Shown: in pieces, positions 23,773-31,673 of the stretch
How positions within the stretch are numbered: the first letter of the stretch is position 1
How the letters are laid out: every line of letters starts with the position of its first letter
Assembly: GCA_902496335.1 (NCBI GenBank)
Contig: CABVAO010000013.1
Span: 1-42,024 of the forward strand
DNA length: 42,024 bases
Source: an uncultured Collinsella sp.
GTDB lineage: Bacteria; Actinomycetota; Coriobacteriia; Coriobacteriales; Coriobacteriaceae
Direction: 5' to 3'
Position numbers and translations under genes: made by a program
Notes under the pieces: generated by a model
Databases searched by the model: none
What the model was told of the DNA's origin: nothing
What the model saw: only the letters and a program-made list of their open reading frames with translations

Positions 23773-24960
23773 TCACTCCATCACAAGCAATCGTTTATAG
23801 ACATCGAGGCCTTTGAGAAGGATTTCCTCGTCGAAGAGCATGCTATCGGTATGCAGAGCGCTTGTGGCATAGGCGGGACAGCCATCCGAATCACTCGGGT
23901 TGTCTTGGTCCTCTGGCATACCCGTGCCCAGCAGGAAAAACACGCCCGGCAGATGGCGTTGATAGAACGCGAAATCCTCGGCGATCAGCAGCGGTTCCTC
24001 CACAAGCTGCAGCCCGGGCAAGGCAGGCGCGACGCTGACAAACAACTCGGGGTCGTTGTCGACCGGCGGATAGCCCTCGGCAAAGTCGAGATCGTACGTG
24101 CAGCCCGTTGCAGCGCATGCCTCGTCGAGTACACGGCGCACGCCCTCGCGCGCGCGGTCGAACATGTCGTCCGTAAACACACGCAAGCTGCCGGCCACAT
24201 GGGCCTCCCCCGCCACCGCATTGCAAACCGTACCGGCCTGCAGCAGGCCGAACTTAGCAATGCAGGGTTCATCGGCACCAAACTCGTCCATCAATTCGCG
24301 CTCTGCAACCAAAAACTTCGCTGCCGCCAACGCGGCATCGTGCGACTCCTCAACCGGCACACCATAAGTCTTAGCAATATGGATACTCGTACCGTGAATA
24401 TGGATATGTGTCTCGCTCGAGCGCGCCAGCAGCGGGCCGGAACAGCTCGCCAATGTGTTCGCAGTCAGATCGGGCCACACGTGAAAGCCGAAAATGCGGT
24501 CCACCCCGTAGCGCTCGAACACACCGCTCTCGCAAACTGTCTTGGCGCCACCAGTCGTCTCCTCGGCAGGCTGGAACACAAAGAGCACGTTGCGCTTGAT
24601 GGCACCTGGCTGCTCACGAATCGTGCGATCGACAAAGGTTGCCGCCGCAAGTGCCATGGCCATGTGTCCATCGTGTCCGCAAGCGTGCATCTTTCCGGGA
24701 TGCGTCGAGGCAAAGGCCGCACCCGTCGCCTCCGCGATGGGCAGTGCGTCCATATCGGCGCGAATCGCCGTGGCATGCGCGGCGCCCGTGCCAGCGTCGA
24801 AGAAAGCACAAACACAGCTGGGGCAGGGATGGGTCACTTCACAGGCAAGCGAAGCGAGCACGCCCTCGATATAGGCTATGGTTTGAGGAAGATTGAAATC
24901 GAGCTCCGGAATGCGATGCAGGTCGCGACGATAGCGACGAAGTTCTTGGAGCTCGGTCAT
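23773..24960 (-). CDS. M20-family amidohydrolase, candidate N-acetyl-DAP deacetylase
   Basis: A 395-residue zinc amidohydrolase of the M20D group. It has RRDLHRIPELDFNLPQT at the N-terminus, metal ligands in MHACGHDGHM (Cys94, His96), the catalytic PAEETTGGAK (Glu133-Glu134) and a late ligand region AEDFAFYQRHLPGVFFLLG. This group includes N-acyl-amino-acid deacylases, hippurate hydrolases and YkuR/DapL N-acetyldiaminopimelate deacetylase. The last is attractive because the divergent operon encodes DapH, which makes the acetylated intermediate, but the family alone does not settle the substrate. The start is ATG 24960 behind AAAGGA; a longer frame upstream is ignored. Confidence 0.85.
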   Translation of the reverse strand: MTELQELRRYRRDLHRIPELDFNLPQTIAYIEGVLASLACEVTHPCPSCVCAFFDAGTGAAHATAIRADMDALPIAEATGAAFASTHPGKMHACGHDGHMAMALAAATFVDRTIREQPGAIKRNVLFVFQPAEETTGGAKTVCESGVFERYGVDRIFGFHVWPDLTANTLASCSGPLLARSSETHIHIHGTSIHIAKTYGVPVEESHDAALAAAKFLVAERELMDEFGADEPCIAKFGLLQAGTVCNAVAGEAHVAGSLRVFTDDMFDRAREGVRRVLDEACAATGCTYDLDFAEGYPPVDNDPELFVSVAPALPGLQLVEEPLLIAEDFAFYQRHLPGVFFLLGTGMPEDQDNPSDSDGCPAYATSALHTDSMLFDEEILLKGLDVYKRLLVME

Positions 24961-25071
24961 AAAGGATCCTTTCATGGGGCATATCCATTCGCACAGTATT
25001 GTGATGCAGAATTGTGACGCCCTTGTTTCTAGCATATCCCTGCATTTTTTAAACGTTATATACGAATACTC

Positions 25072-25100
25072 TTGTTTGGTAAAGTGCAACGTGGTAGGGT
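25072..25100 (+). promoter_or_regulatory. Candidate promoter of the lysine operon
   Basis: TTGTTT (25072-25077) and TAGGGT (25095-25100) are 17 bp apart. Transcription would start about 5 nt before the riboswitch aptamer. Upstream, 24961-25071 is AT-rich spacer to the divergent M20 gene, with ATTGTGA repeated at 24998 and 25011. Confidence 0.45.
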
Positions 25101-25111
25101 CGTTACCACTT

Positions 25112-25326
25112 GATAGAGGCGCGGGCACGAAGAGCCGCGGGCGAGCCGGCAGGCTTTGACCCCGCGGGGAGGCGAAACCCGCCGAACTGGGTTTTTCGGG
25201 CACGAACAACCTGGTGGGCCTGCGGGAAACACCCGCAGGACTGTCTGCAGCAATGCGGGAGCGCTATCCGGACATTGGGTCCACGCTATGCGGATTCGAT
25301 GCGCAGATGGCGCCGTCTGGATAGCG
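25112..25326 (+). promoter_or_regulatory. Lysine riboswitch (L box) and expression platform
   Basis: The aptamer spans 25112-25245. It shows the P1 strands GATAG and CTGTC, the conserved AGAGGCGC start, the ACGAAGAG loop, GGGGAGGCGAAACCCGCCGAA, and GGACTGTC at the 3' end, all hallmarks of the lysine class. No intrinsic terminator follows; the only T run (25192-25196) is inside the aptamer. Instead 25262-25273 pairs with 25315-25326 over 12 bp with one G-U pair. The 3' arm runs into the AGG at 25327-25329, 10 nt before the lysA start. This suggests control of translation by masking the ribosome site when lysine is bound. Confidence 0.9.
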
Positions 25327-25339
25327 AGGTTTACGGGAC

Positions 25340-27649
25340 ATGGCATTGACCCCCAACGAGGCATATGCGGCCAAGCAGCCGTTTGTGGACAAGGAGGCAC
25401 TCGAGCATATCGTCGAGCAGTTCCCCACGCCATTTCATCTATATGACGAGGCGGGCATCCGCCGCAACATGCAAGAGGTGCGCGACGCCTTCGCATGGAA
25501 CCCGGGCTTTAAGGAATACTTTGCCGTCAAGGCCAATCCCAACCCGGCACTCATCTCCATTCTCAACGAATACGGCTGCGGCTGCGATTGCTCGAGCTAT
25601 ACCGAGCTTATGATCGCCCGCTCGCTGGGCATCACCGGACACGACATCATGTTCTCGTCCAACGACACGCCGGCGGCGGACTTTGAGCTCGCCGACAAGC
25701 TGGGTGCCATCGTCAACTTTGACGACATCAGCCACATCGAGTTCTTTGAGCGTGTTGCGGGGCCCATCCCCAAGACGGTCAGTTGCCGCTTTAATCCGGG
25801 CGGCCTGTTCCAGCTTTCCAACGGAATCATGGATAACCCCGGCGACTCCAAATACGGCATGACCACCGAGCAACTCTTCGAGGCCTTCCGCACGCTCAAG
25901 GCCAAGGGCGCCGAAAACCTTGGCATCCACGCATTCCTTGCCAGCAACACCGTCACCAACGACTACTACCCCAAGCTCGCGCGCATCCTCTTTGAGCTTG
26001 CCGTACGCCTGGAGCGCGAGACCGGCGCACACGTCGCCTTTATCAATCTGTCCGGCGGTGTGGGTATCCCCTACCTGCCCGAGCAGCAGGCTAACGACAT
26101 TCACGCCATCGGCGAGGGCGTACACGCGGCATACGACGAGATCCTGGTCCCCGCCGGCATGAGCGATGTGGCCATCTGCACCGAGATGGGCCGCTTTATG
26201 ATGGGCCCCTACGGCTGCCTGGTCACCAAGGCCATCCACGAGAAGCAGATCTACAAGGACTATATCGGCGTGGACGCCAGTGCCGTCGACCTCATTCGTC
26301 CCGCCATGTATGGCGCTTACCACCACATCACGGTGATGGGTCAGCCGGGTGGCGACGACAAGACCACAGCGCCCGTCACGGACACCTACGACATCACGGG
26401 CAATCTGTGCGAGAACAATGACAAGTTCGCCATCGACCGCGAGCTTCCGCATATCGACATGGGCGACCTGCTTGTGATCCACGATACCGGCGCGCATGGC
26501 CACTCTATGGGCTACAACTACAACGGCCGCCTGCGCTCCGCCGAGGTGCTGCTGCGCCCCGACGGCTCGGCCGACCTTATCCGCCGCGCCGAGCGCCCGG
26601 GCGATTACTTTGCCACGCTCGACGTGCTGCCGTGCGGCCGAGAGCTGCTGGCCAAGTCGCGCGCCGAAAGTGCCCGCCGTCGCGCCGAAGACGAGCGCCT
26701 GGCAGTCGCAGCTCAATGGAACAAACGCATCCAGATCGCGGAGGCGAAGGAGAAGAACATGGACATCCGCAATCTCGAGGGCTCAATCGTCGCCCTGGTT
26801 ACGCCGTTTAAAAAGGACGGCAGTGTCGACTTTGACGCGCTCGAGCGCCTTATCGATTTCCACTTGCAAAATGGCACCGACGCCATCCTCACCCTGGGCA
26901 CCACCGGCGAGAGCGCCACGATGACCGATGACGAGGACAACTCCGTCGTCGCCGCCGTGGTCAAGCATGTTGCAGGACGCGTCCCCGTCATCGCCGGCTC
27001 GGGCTCCAACTCCACGCAAACCATGCTCACCAAGTCGCTCACTTACCAGGGCTTGGGAGCCGACGGTCTGCTGCTCATTACCCCCTACTACAACAAATCC
27101 AATGAAGAGGGTATCTATCAGCACTTTAAGACCGTGGCCGATGCCGTGGACATTCCCTGCATCCTGTACAACATCCCTGGTCGTTGCGGCTGCGGTATCA
27201 GCGAGCGCAACGTAGAGCGCCTGGCCGCACATCCCAACATCATGGGTATTAAGGAAGCCTCTGGCAACGTCGCCTACGCGGCCAAGATCGCCCACCTGCT
27301 GTCCGACGACTTCCGCATGTACTCGGGCGAGGACGCGCTTACCGTGCCGCTCATGAGCCTGGGCGCCTCGGGCACCATCAGCGTGTGGGCAGACGTGCAG
27401 CCGCAGCTCGTGCATGACATGTGCCGCGCCTATTTGGACGGTGACGTGGCGCGTGCCCGCGATATCCAAATTGCCGGCCAGCCGCTCATCAATGCCCTCT
27501 TTAGTGAGGTCAACCCCATCCCCGTCAAAGAGGCGCTCGCCCAGATGGGTATGATCGAGGCAAACTACCGCATGCCGCTGTGCCCCATGGCAGACGACAC
27601 GCGCACTGCACTTACCGATGCTCTGAAGGGGGCTGGTCTGCTTGATTAA
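25340..27649 (+). CDS. lysA-dapA: LysA-DapA bifunctional fusion
   Basis: A single 769-residue frame. Residues 1 to about 425 are a PLP-dependent diaminopimelate decarboxylase: FAVKANPN with Lys64, CGCDCSSYTEL, GGVGIPY and the C-terminal HDTGAHGHSMGYNYN. A charged helical linker (about 428-473, rich in R, A, E, K) leads to Met474 and a 296-residue 4-hydroxy-tetrahydrodipicolinate synthase: TLGTTGES, YNIPGR with the catalytic Tyr, and MGIKEASG with Schiff-base Lys638. The last and first enzymes of the branch are thus joined. AAGGAG sits 6 nt before the ATG of Met474, so a separate DapA may also be made. The lysine riboswitch lies upstream, and dapB overlaps the end. Confidence 0.9.
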   Translation: MALTPNEAYAAKQPFVDKEALEHIVEQFPTPFHLYDEAGIRRNMQEVRDAFAWNPGFKEYFAVKANPNPALISILNEYGCGCDCSSYTELMIARSLGITGHDIMFSSNDTPAADFELADKLGAIVNFDDISHIEFFERVAGPIPKTVSCRFNPGGLFQLSNGIMDNPGDSKYGMTTEQLFEAFRTLKAKGAENLGIHAFLASNTVTNDYYPKLARILFELAVRLERETGAHVAFINLSGGVGIPYLPEQQANDIHAIGEGVHAAYDEILVPAGMSDVAICTEMGRFMMGPYGCLVTKAIHEKQIYKDYIGVDASAVDLIRPAMYGAYHHITVMGQPGGDDKTTAPVTDTYDITGNLCENNDKFAIDRELPHIDMGDLLVIHDTGAHGHSMGYNYNGRLRSAEVLLRPDGSADLIRRAERPGDYFATLDVLPCGRELLAKSRAESARRRAEDERLAVAAQWNKRIQIAEAKEKNMDIRNLEGSIVALVTPFKKDGSVDFDALERLIDFHLQNGTDAILTLGTTGESATMTDDEDNSVVAAVVKHVAGRVPVIAGSGSNSTQTMLTKSLTYQGLGADGLLLITPYYNKSNEEGIYQHFKTVADAVDIPCILYNIPGRCGCGISERNVERLAAHPNIMGIKEASGNVAYAAKIAHLLSDDFRMYSGEDALTVPLMSLGASGTISVWADVQPQLVHDMCRAYLDGDVARARDIQIAGQPLINALFSEVNPIPVKEALAQMGMIEANYRMPLCPMADDTRTALTDALKGAGLLD

Positions 27650-28382
27650 GACCGTCATTATGGGAACGGGCCGCATGGGCTCGCCCATCCGCACCACCGC
27701 CGAGGGCGTTGTCGACGCCGCCGGTCAACCCGTTTTTGATATCGTTGCCCAGATTGGCTTCGATTTGAGCAAGCTCGAGAACGCACCGGCTGCCGATGTG
27801 ATTATCGACTTCTCGAACGTCGCGACCTTCGACGCCGTCGTCGCCTATGTCGAGCGCACGGGCGCGGCATTGGTCTCAGGCACCACAGGCTACACCCCCG
27901 AGCAGATGGACCGCCTGCGTGAGCTGGGCCAGAACGCCCGCGTTATGCACTCGGGCAATTACTCCATCGGTATCGCAGCCCTGCGCCATCTGGTAGCGCA
28001 GGCTACACGCAAGCTGCCCGGCTTTGACTGCGAAATCGTCGAGACGCACCACAACCAAAAGGTCGATGCCCCCAGCGGCACTGCCAAGCTACTGCTCGAT
28101 GCCGTCGTCGAAGCTGAGCCCGAGGCAGGCTACCACCCCGTCTATGGCCGCGAGGGCATGTGCGGCGCGCGTGACCCCAAGGAGATCGGTATGCACTCGC
28201 TGCGCGGCGGCACCGTCGCCGGCGTGCACGAGGTAAGCTTTTTCGGCCAGGACGAGGAGGTCACGCTCACCCACCGCGCCACGAGTCGTCAGATCTTTGT
28301 CAACGGCGCCTTGGCAGCCGCGCAGAAGCTCGTCACCCGCGAACCCGGCTTCTATACGTTCGACCAGGTCATGTTTGTCTAA
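27642..28382 (+). CDS. dapB: 4-hydroxy-tetrahydrodipicolinate reductase
   Basis: A 246-residue NAD(P)H-dependent reductase, the second step from DapA. It has the nucleotide-binding MGTGRMG (7-13), VSGTTGYTPEQ, GNYSIGIAAL and the catalytic ETHHNQKVDAPSGTA. The N-terminal domain is of a short type, as in other Coriobacteriia and some Gram-positives. It starts with TTG 27642, overlapping the lysA-dapA stop by 8 nt, with AAGGGGG upstream, so it is translationally coupled. dapH follows after 39 bp. Confidence 0.92.
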   Translation: MIKTVIMGTGRMGSPIRTTAEGVVDAAGQPVFDIVAQIGFDLSKLENAPAADVIIDFSNVATFDAVVAYVERTGAALVSGTTGYTPEQMDRLRELGQNARVMHSGNYSIGIAALRHLVAQATRKLPGFDCEIVETHHNQKVDAPSGTAKLLLDAVVEAEPEAGYHPVYGREGMCGARDPKEIGMHSLRGGTVAGVHEVSFFGQDEEVTLTHRATSRQIFVNGALAAAQKLVTREPGFYTFDQVMFV

Positions 28383-28421
28383 CCAGGTGTCAACCGAATC
28401 CGCCCAAAGGAGAGATAGCAA

Positions 28422-29141
28422 ATGAGTAACGCAGCCGAGATGGATGCACAGGAGATTATCAACTACATCGCCACCGCGCCCAAAAAGACGCCCGTCAAGT
28501 TGTACGTGCGCGAGAAGCCGGGCATGAAGGTCCAGTGGGGCAATGCACACGTCTACGGCGGTCGCCGCGGCAAGACCGTCTTTGGTGACTGGGATGAGCT
28601 CAAGGCAATCCTCGACGTCAACGCCGACTCCATCGACTACTACGACGTCGAGAACGACTGTCGCAACTCTGCCGTGCCCATGCTCGACCTTAAGGGCATC
28701 AACGCCCGCATCGAGCCGGGCGCGATCATCCGCGACCGCGTCGAGATTGGCGACCGTGCCGTCATCATGATGGGCGCCATCATCAACATCGGCTCCGTTA
28801 TCGGCGAGGGTTCCATGATCGATATGGGCGCCGTGCTAGGCGGCCGCGCCACCGTGGGCAAGAACTGCCACATCGGCGCTGGAACCGTGTTGGCAGGCGT
28901 CGTTGAGCCCGCAAGCGCCACGCCCGTCATCATCGAAGACGACGTCATGATCGGCGCCAACGCCGTGGTCCTGGAGGGCGTACGCGTGGGCAAGGGCGCT
29001 GTTGTTGCCGCCGGCGCCGTGTGCGTCGAGGATGTCCCCGCCGGTGCCGTCGTGGCCGGTGTCCCCGCCCGCGTCATCAAGATGCGCGACGAGAAGACCG
29101 ACAGCAAGACCGGCCTGGAAGAGGGCTTACGTCAACTTTAA
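28422..29141 (+). CDS. dapH: Tetrahydrodipicolinate N-acetyltransferase
   Basis: A 239-residue protein with an N-terminal helical domain (MDAQEIINYIATAPKKTPVK) and a left-handed beta-helix of hexapeptide repeats (about 85-215: VMMGAIINIG-like, IDMGAVLGGRATVGKNCHIGAG). It matches the DapH (YkuQ) type in length and N-terminus, and not the succinyl-transferring DapD. It commits the pathway to acetylated intermediates, which need an N-acetyl-DAP aminotransferase and deacetylase. It has a GGAGAG ribosome site and is the last gene of the lysine operon, followed by a terminator. Confidence 0.92.
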   Translation: MSNAAEMDAQEIINYIATAPKKTPVKLYVREKPGMKVQWGNAHVYGGRRGKTVFGDWDELKAILDVNADSIDYYDVENDCRNSAVPMLDLKGINARIEPGAIIRDRVEIGDRAVIMMGAIINIGSVIGEGSMIDMGAVLGGRATVGKNCHIGAGTVLAGVVEPASATPVIIEDDVMIGANAVVLEGVRVGKGAVVAAGAVCVEDVPAGAVVAGVPARVIKMRDEKTDSKTGLEEGLRQL

Positions 29142-29146
29142 TAGTT

Positions 29147-29171
29147 ACGCGGTTTTGACAAACCGCGTTTT
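29147..29171 (+). terminator. Terminator of the lysine operon
   Basis: A 9-bp stem, ACGCGGTTT with AAACCGCGT, around TGAC ends in TTTT, 6 bp past the dapH stop. The same stem sequence, with a different loop, ends ettA at 38877-38903. Confidence 0.9.
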
Positions 29172-29222
29172 CGCTGACGTATGCCCAACCTGCGGCGCAA
29201 TGTCAGCAACCAAGCCGAAAAC

Positions 29223-29264
29223 AAAAAAGGCCGAAGTCCCAAAAGGCTTCGGCCTTTGTTTTTT
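29223..29264. terminator. Bidirectional terminator
   Basis: The stem AAAGGCCGAAG (29226-29236) with CTTCGGCCTTT (29247-29257) has A residues before it and TGTTTTTT after it. It serves the minus-strand nucleoid-protein gene and backs up the lysine operon terminator. Confidence 0.9.
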
Positions 29265-29282
29265 GCAACGTCCAAGAGCAGT

Positions 29283-30287
29283 TTATCGATTCTCAATACT
29301 TCCGATGTTCTTGAGCTCGATGGAGATGAGGCCGTTGGGCTCGTTGACAAACTCGATGTACTCGGAGTTGGAACCCATCTCGGCCGGGAAGCTGATCTCG
29401 ATGCCCGTGTCGGTACGGATCTTGTGGTTGCGCACCGCCGCGCGTTCGACCTGCTTGCGCTCCACGGGCACACGCTCAGGCACCTTCTCCTCAGTCAGTG
29501 CCGCGCGCACGCTCTCCTTGATAACCGGCTCGTCCTCAAAGACCTCATCGACGATATCCCAAGGGGGCAGTTCCTCGTCATCCTCAACTTTCTCGGCAAC
29601 AGCAGCCTTAACCTTGGCGAGTGCTACAGCCGTGTTGGCACCGTGCTCCTCGGCGACTTCCTCGACCACACGCGTCACGGTGTCGATGACCTCCTTGCCC
29701 GATACCCCCGTGTCGCACTGCAGCAGGCCATCGGGAATGAGCATGCGATCCTCGCCGGCAATCTTGCGCTTCTTATCCACATAGCCGATCTCCATGGTGC
29801 TTGCACGCACGATTGCATAGCTCGGCACCTTTTGCGAGGGATTCGGCAGAATGGCGTAGTGGCGCGCGATGTCGTTGCGTACCTCGCCCTCTTCGCGACC
29901 CACCTCGTGCATAAAAGCCTGCTTGGAGCCCAGCAGCATCACGGCAAACCAGCGGGCATCCTCATCGTCATCAAAGTCCGCCACAAGCACGTCAGTGGAC
30001 TCGGCTTTCTCGGCCTTGGTAAGTTCGGAAGAGATGAACTCCGCAATCTGCTGAGACAGATCCACGAACTCACGCTCACCAAAGAAATAGCCCTTGAGCT
30101 CGCCGCCGAATGCGGAGTTCTCGGCAAACGTGGCACGCTTGTTATCAGCCGAGGTACGAGCGCGCCGCAGGTGCGTTGTTACGAAATTACGCACGGTGCG
30201 GCTCTCGATATCGAGCTCGCGCTGGCTCATAACGTTGACGGCAGAGTCAAAGTCCAGGATATGCAGAATCGCGTGATTGATTTTCAT
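29283..30287 (-). CDS. Nucleoid-associated protein (37-kDa/NdpA family)
   Basis: A 334-residue protein whose start, MKINHAILHILDFDS, and segments SAFGGELKGYFFGE and VLVADFDDDEDARWFAVMLL fit the bacterial 37-kDa nucleoid-associated family (YejK/NdpA type). Members bind DNA; the precise role is unknown. A strongly acidic stretch (about 230-275) near the C-terminus precedes a basic one (VERKQVERAAVRNHK). The start could be ATG 30287 or the ATG three codons earlier; the first is preferred because GGAA lies at the right distance. It is a separate transcription unit. Confidence 0.85.
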   Translation of the reverse strand: MKINHAILHILDFDSAVNVMSQRELDIESRTVRNFVTTHLRRARTSADNKRATFAENSAFGGELKGYFFGEREFVDLSQQIAEFISSELTKAEKAESTDVLVADFDDDEDARWFAVMLLGSKQAFMHEVGREEGEVRNDIARHYAILPNPSQKVPSYAIVRASTMEIGYVDKKRKIAGEDRMLIPDGLLQCDTGVSGKEVIDTVTRVVEEVAEEHGANTAVALAKVKAAVAEKVEDDEELPPWDIVDEVFEDEPVIKESVRAALTEEKVPERVPVERKQVERAAVRNHKIRTDTGIEISFPAEMGSNSEYIEFVNEPNGLISIELKNIGSIENR

Positions 30288-30362
30288 ATACGGCATTCCG
30301 TTCTAGATCGATTTCGGCACGAACCAGTATAGCGGTCGATCCCGCCCCAGGCGCATCGAAGA

Positions 30363-30395
30363 TTGGTGCATCGGGGACAGGTTGCTTTGCACCAA
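30363..30395 (+). repeat. GGTGCA palindromic repeat, copy 1
   Basis: TTGGTGCA (30363-30370) and TGCACCAA (30388-30395) are inverted around a core reading GGGGACAGGTTGC. A near-identical copy in the same orientation lies at 31577-31608. The pair flanks the hydrolase gene; this copy ends 3 bp past its stop. Confidence 0.8.
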
Positions 30396-30398
30396 TGG

Positions 30399-31559
30399 TT
30401 AGCGCAGGAGCTCGGACTGCCAAGCCTCGAGCTGTTCTGCCAAGCTCTTGCCGGCAGCGGGCATGTCGATCTGGGGACGTTTGGGCAGAAGCGCACACTT
30501 AAGAATCGCAACGATAGTCTGCGAGACAAAGCGTCGCGTATCCTTGTCAAAGCCTTGCGCAGCCTGGAGCATCACGGGCAGGCTCTCGCGCAGATTCCCA
30601 GCGATATCCGCAAACCGCTCAGCACCCGTAGCCTCAAGCACGGAGAACAACGCATCTACAAAACGCTCGCGCTCGTTAGGCGACACCGCAAGCAGCATCT
30701 CGCGAATGGAGCCATCAACGTATCGAGCACCGGCGGACAGGCGCTCACAGTACACGAAGTCGCGACCATCAACCACCCAGCTAAAGGGATTATGCTGAAG
30801 CAGGCTGAACTCGGTGCTCTCAACGATGGCATAGTCCTCCTGTGTCTCGAACATCATGCCAAAGATCGACGACCGAGGTAGCGTCTTGTCGATTCGACCG
30901 GATAGATCGGCGAAGGCGTTGCCGCTCAGAAACTCCTCGACGAAGCCCGGACCATCATGGGAATACGCCCGTTCGATTCGCTCACGGGCGACATCGGGGC
31001 ACATCGCCGCACCGTACACCGCAAGGTTTCCACCCTTGGAATGACCTCCGCACAAAAGCGGCCCGTCAATCGCATCCGCCGCCTCGTCTACATAACGCGC
31101 CGCGGATTCCTGGGCCGGCACAGGACACCGGAACGCCATGTTAAAGTCCTCTTTCCAGCCCACAATCGTGCTGTCGGTCCCCCGGAAGGCAAGATAGCTA
31201 AACCCCGCCGGAAATCGGAACGTCATGGCCGCAAACTGCTCCGTTGTCTCGGCATCACTCACGCTACGATAGCCGCAAACACGAACGCCACGGTAGCGAG
31301 GGCTTGCTGCCACAGCCTCCAACAGGGCACGACTCCCCTCCGGATCCCACAGGTCGCCAATCATGTCTTGGTAGCACTCGGCGCGCAGCAGCTCGCGTAC
31401 GTCTAGGCCCTGCCAGTTCGTCAGCTCCGCCATATCACCCGGCAAACGCAAATAGGACAACCACGCAAAGACCAGGCTATCCACCGCGCAGAACGGCCGT
31501 TCCTCAAACGGATCAAACGCTGTCTGGGCATAGGTCAAAAAATTAGGCGAATCCGACAT
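30399..31559 (-). CDS. Mbeg1-like alpha/beta hydrolase (DUF2974)
   Basis: A 386-residue protein with an alpha/beta-hydrolase fold. FSYLAFRGTDSTIVGWKEDF matches lipase-type oxyanion segments, CGGHSKGGNLAVYGA is the nucleophile elbow with Ser in GHSKGGN, and YSHDGPGF supplies a later Asp candidate. This pattern is that of DUF2974/Mbeg1-like proteins of unknown substrate, common in gut Gram-positives. No signal peptide or membrane span is seen. A GGGAGGG ribosome site precedes ATG. Near-identical palindromic repeats lie just before and just after the gene in direct orientation. Confidence 0.85.
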   Translation of the reverse strand: MSDSPNFLTYAQTAFDPFEERPFCAVDSLVFAWLSYLRLPGDMAELTNWQGLDVRELLRAECYQDMIGDLWDPEGSRALLEAVAASPRYRGVRVCGYRSVSDAETTEQFAAMTFRFPAGFSYLAFRGTDSTIVGWKEDFNMAFRCPVPAQESAARYVDEAADAIDGPLLCGGHSKGGNLAVYGAAMCPDVARERIERAYSHDGPGFVEEFLSGNAFADLSGRIDKTLPRSSIFGMMFETQEDYAIVESTEFSLLQHNPFSWVVDGRDFVYCERLSAGARYVDGSIREMLLAVSPNERERFVDALFSVLEATGAERFADIAGNLRESLPVMLQAAQGFDKDTRRFVSQTIVAILKCALLPKRPQIDMPAAGKSLAEQLEAWQSELLR

Positions 31560-31576
31560 GGCCCTCCCATCAACTA

Positions 31577-31608
31577 TGGTGCATTGGGGTCAGGTTACTT
31601 TGCACCAA
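31577..31608 (+). repeat. GGTGCA palindromic repeat, copy 2
   Basis: TGGTGCA and TGCACCA are inverted around a core reading GGGGTCAGGTTAC, differing from the copy at 30363-30395 at only a few positions. It lies 17 bp upstream of the hydrolase start codon and abuts the ldh terminator. Confidence 0.8.
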
Positions 31609-31642
31609 AAAGGCGCCCGGGCCGTGTGGACCCGGACGCCTT
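31607..31642 (-). terminator. Terminator of ldh
   Basis: A 12-bp stem with one mismatch (31610-31621 with 31631-31642) has a 9-nt loop. A run of A residues at its left end reads as T on the minus strand. It lies about 30 bp past the ldh stop. Confidence 0.88.
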
Positions 31643-31673
31643 CATTGTAGCTTTTCGCTCTAGCGAGCTTGAT

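Noticed and set aside
25110..25349. 79-codon ORF across the riboswitch
   Set aside because: The same bases form a complete lysine aptamer, and the frame has no ribosome site.
30363..31608. Composite transposon around the hydrolase gene
   Set aside because: The flanking repeats are only about 33 bp and no transposase is present, so only a repeat pair is claimed.
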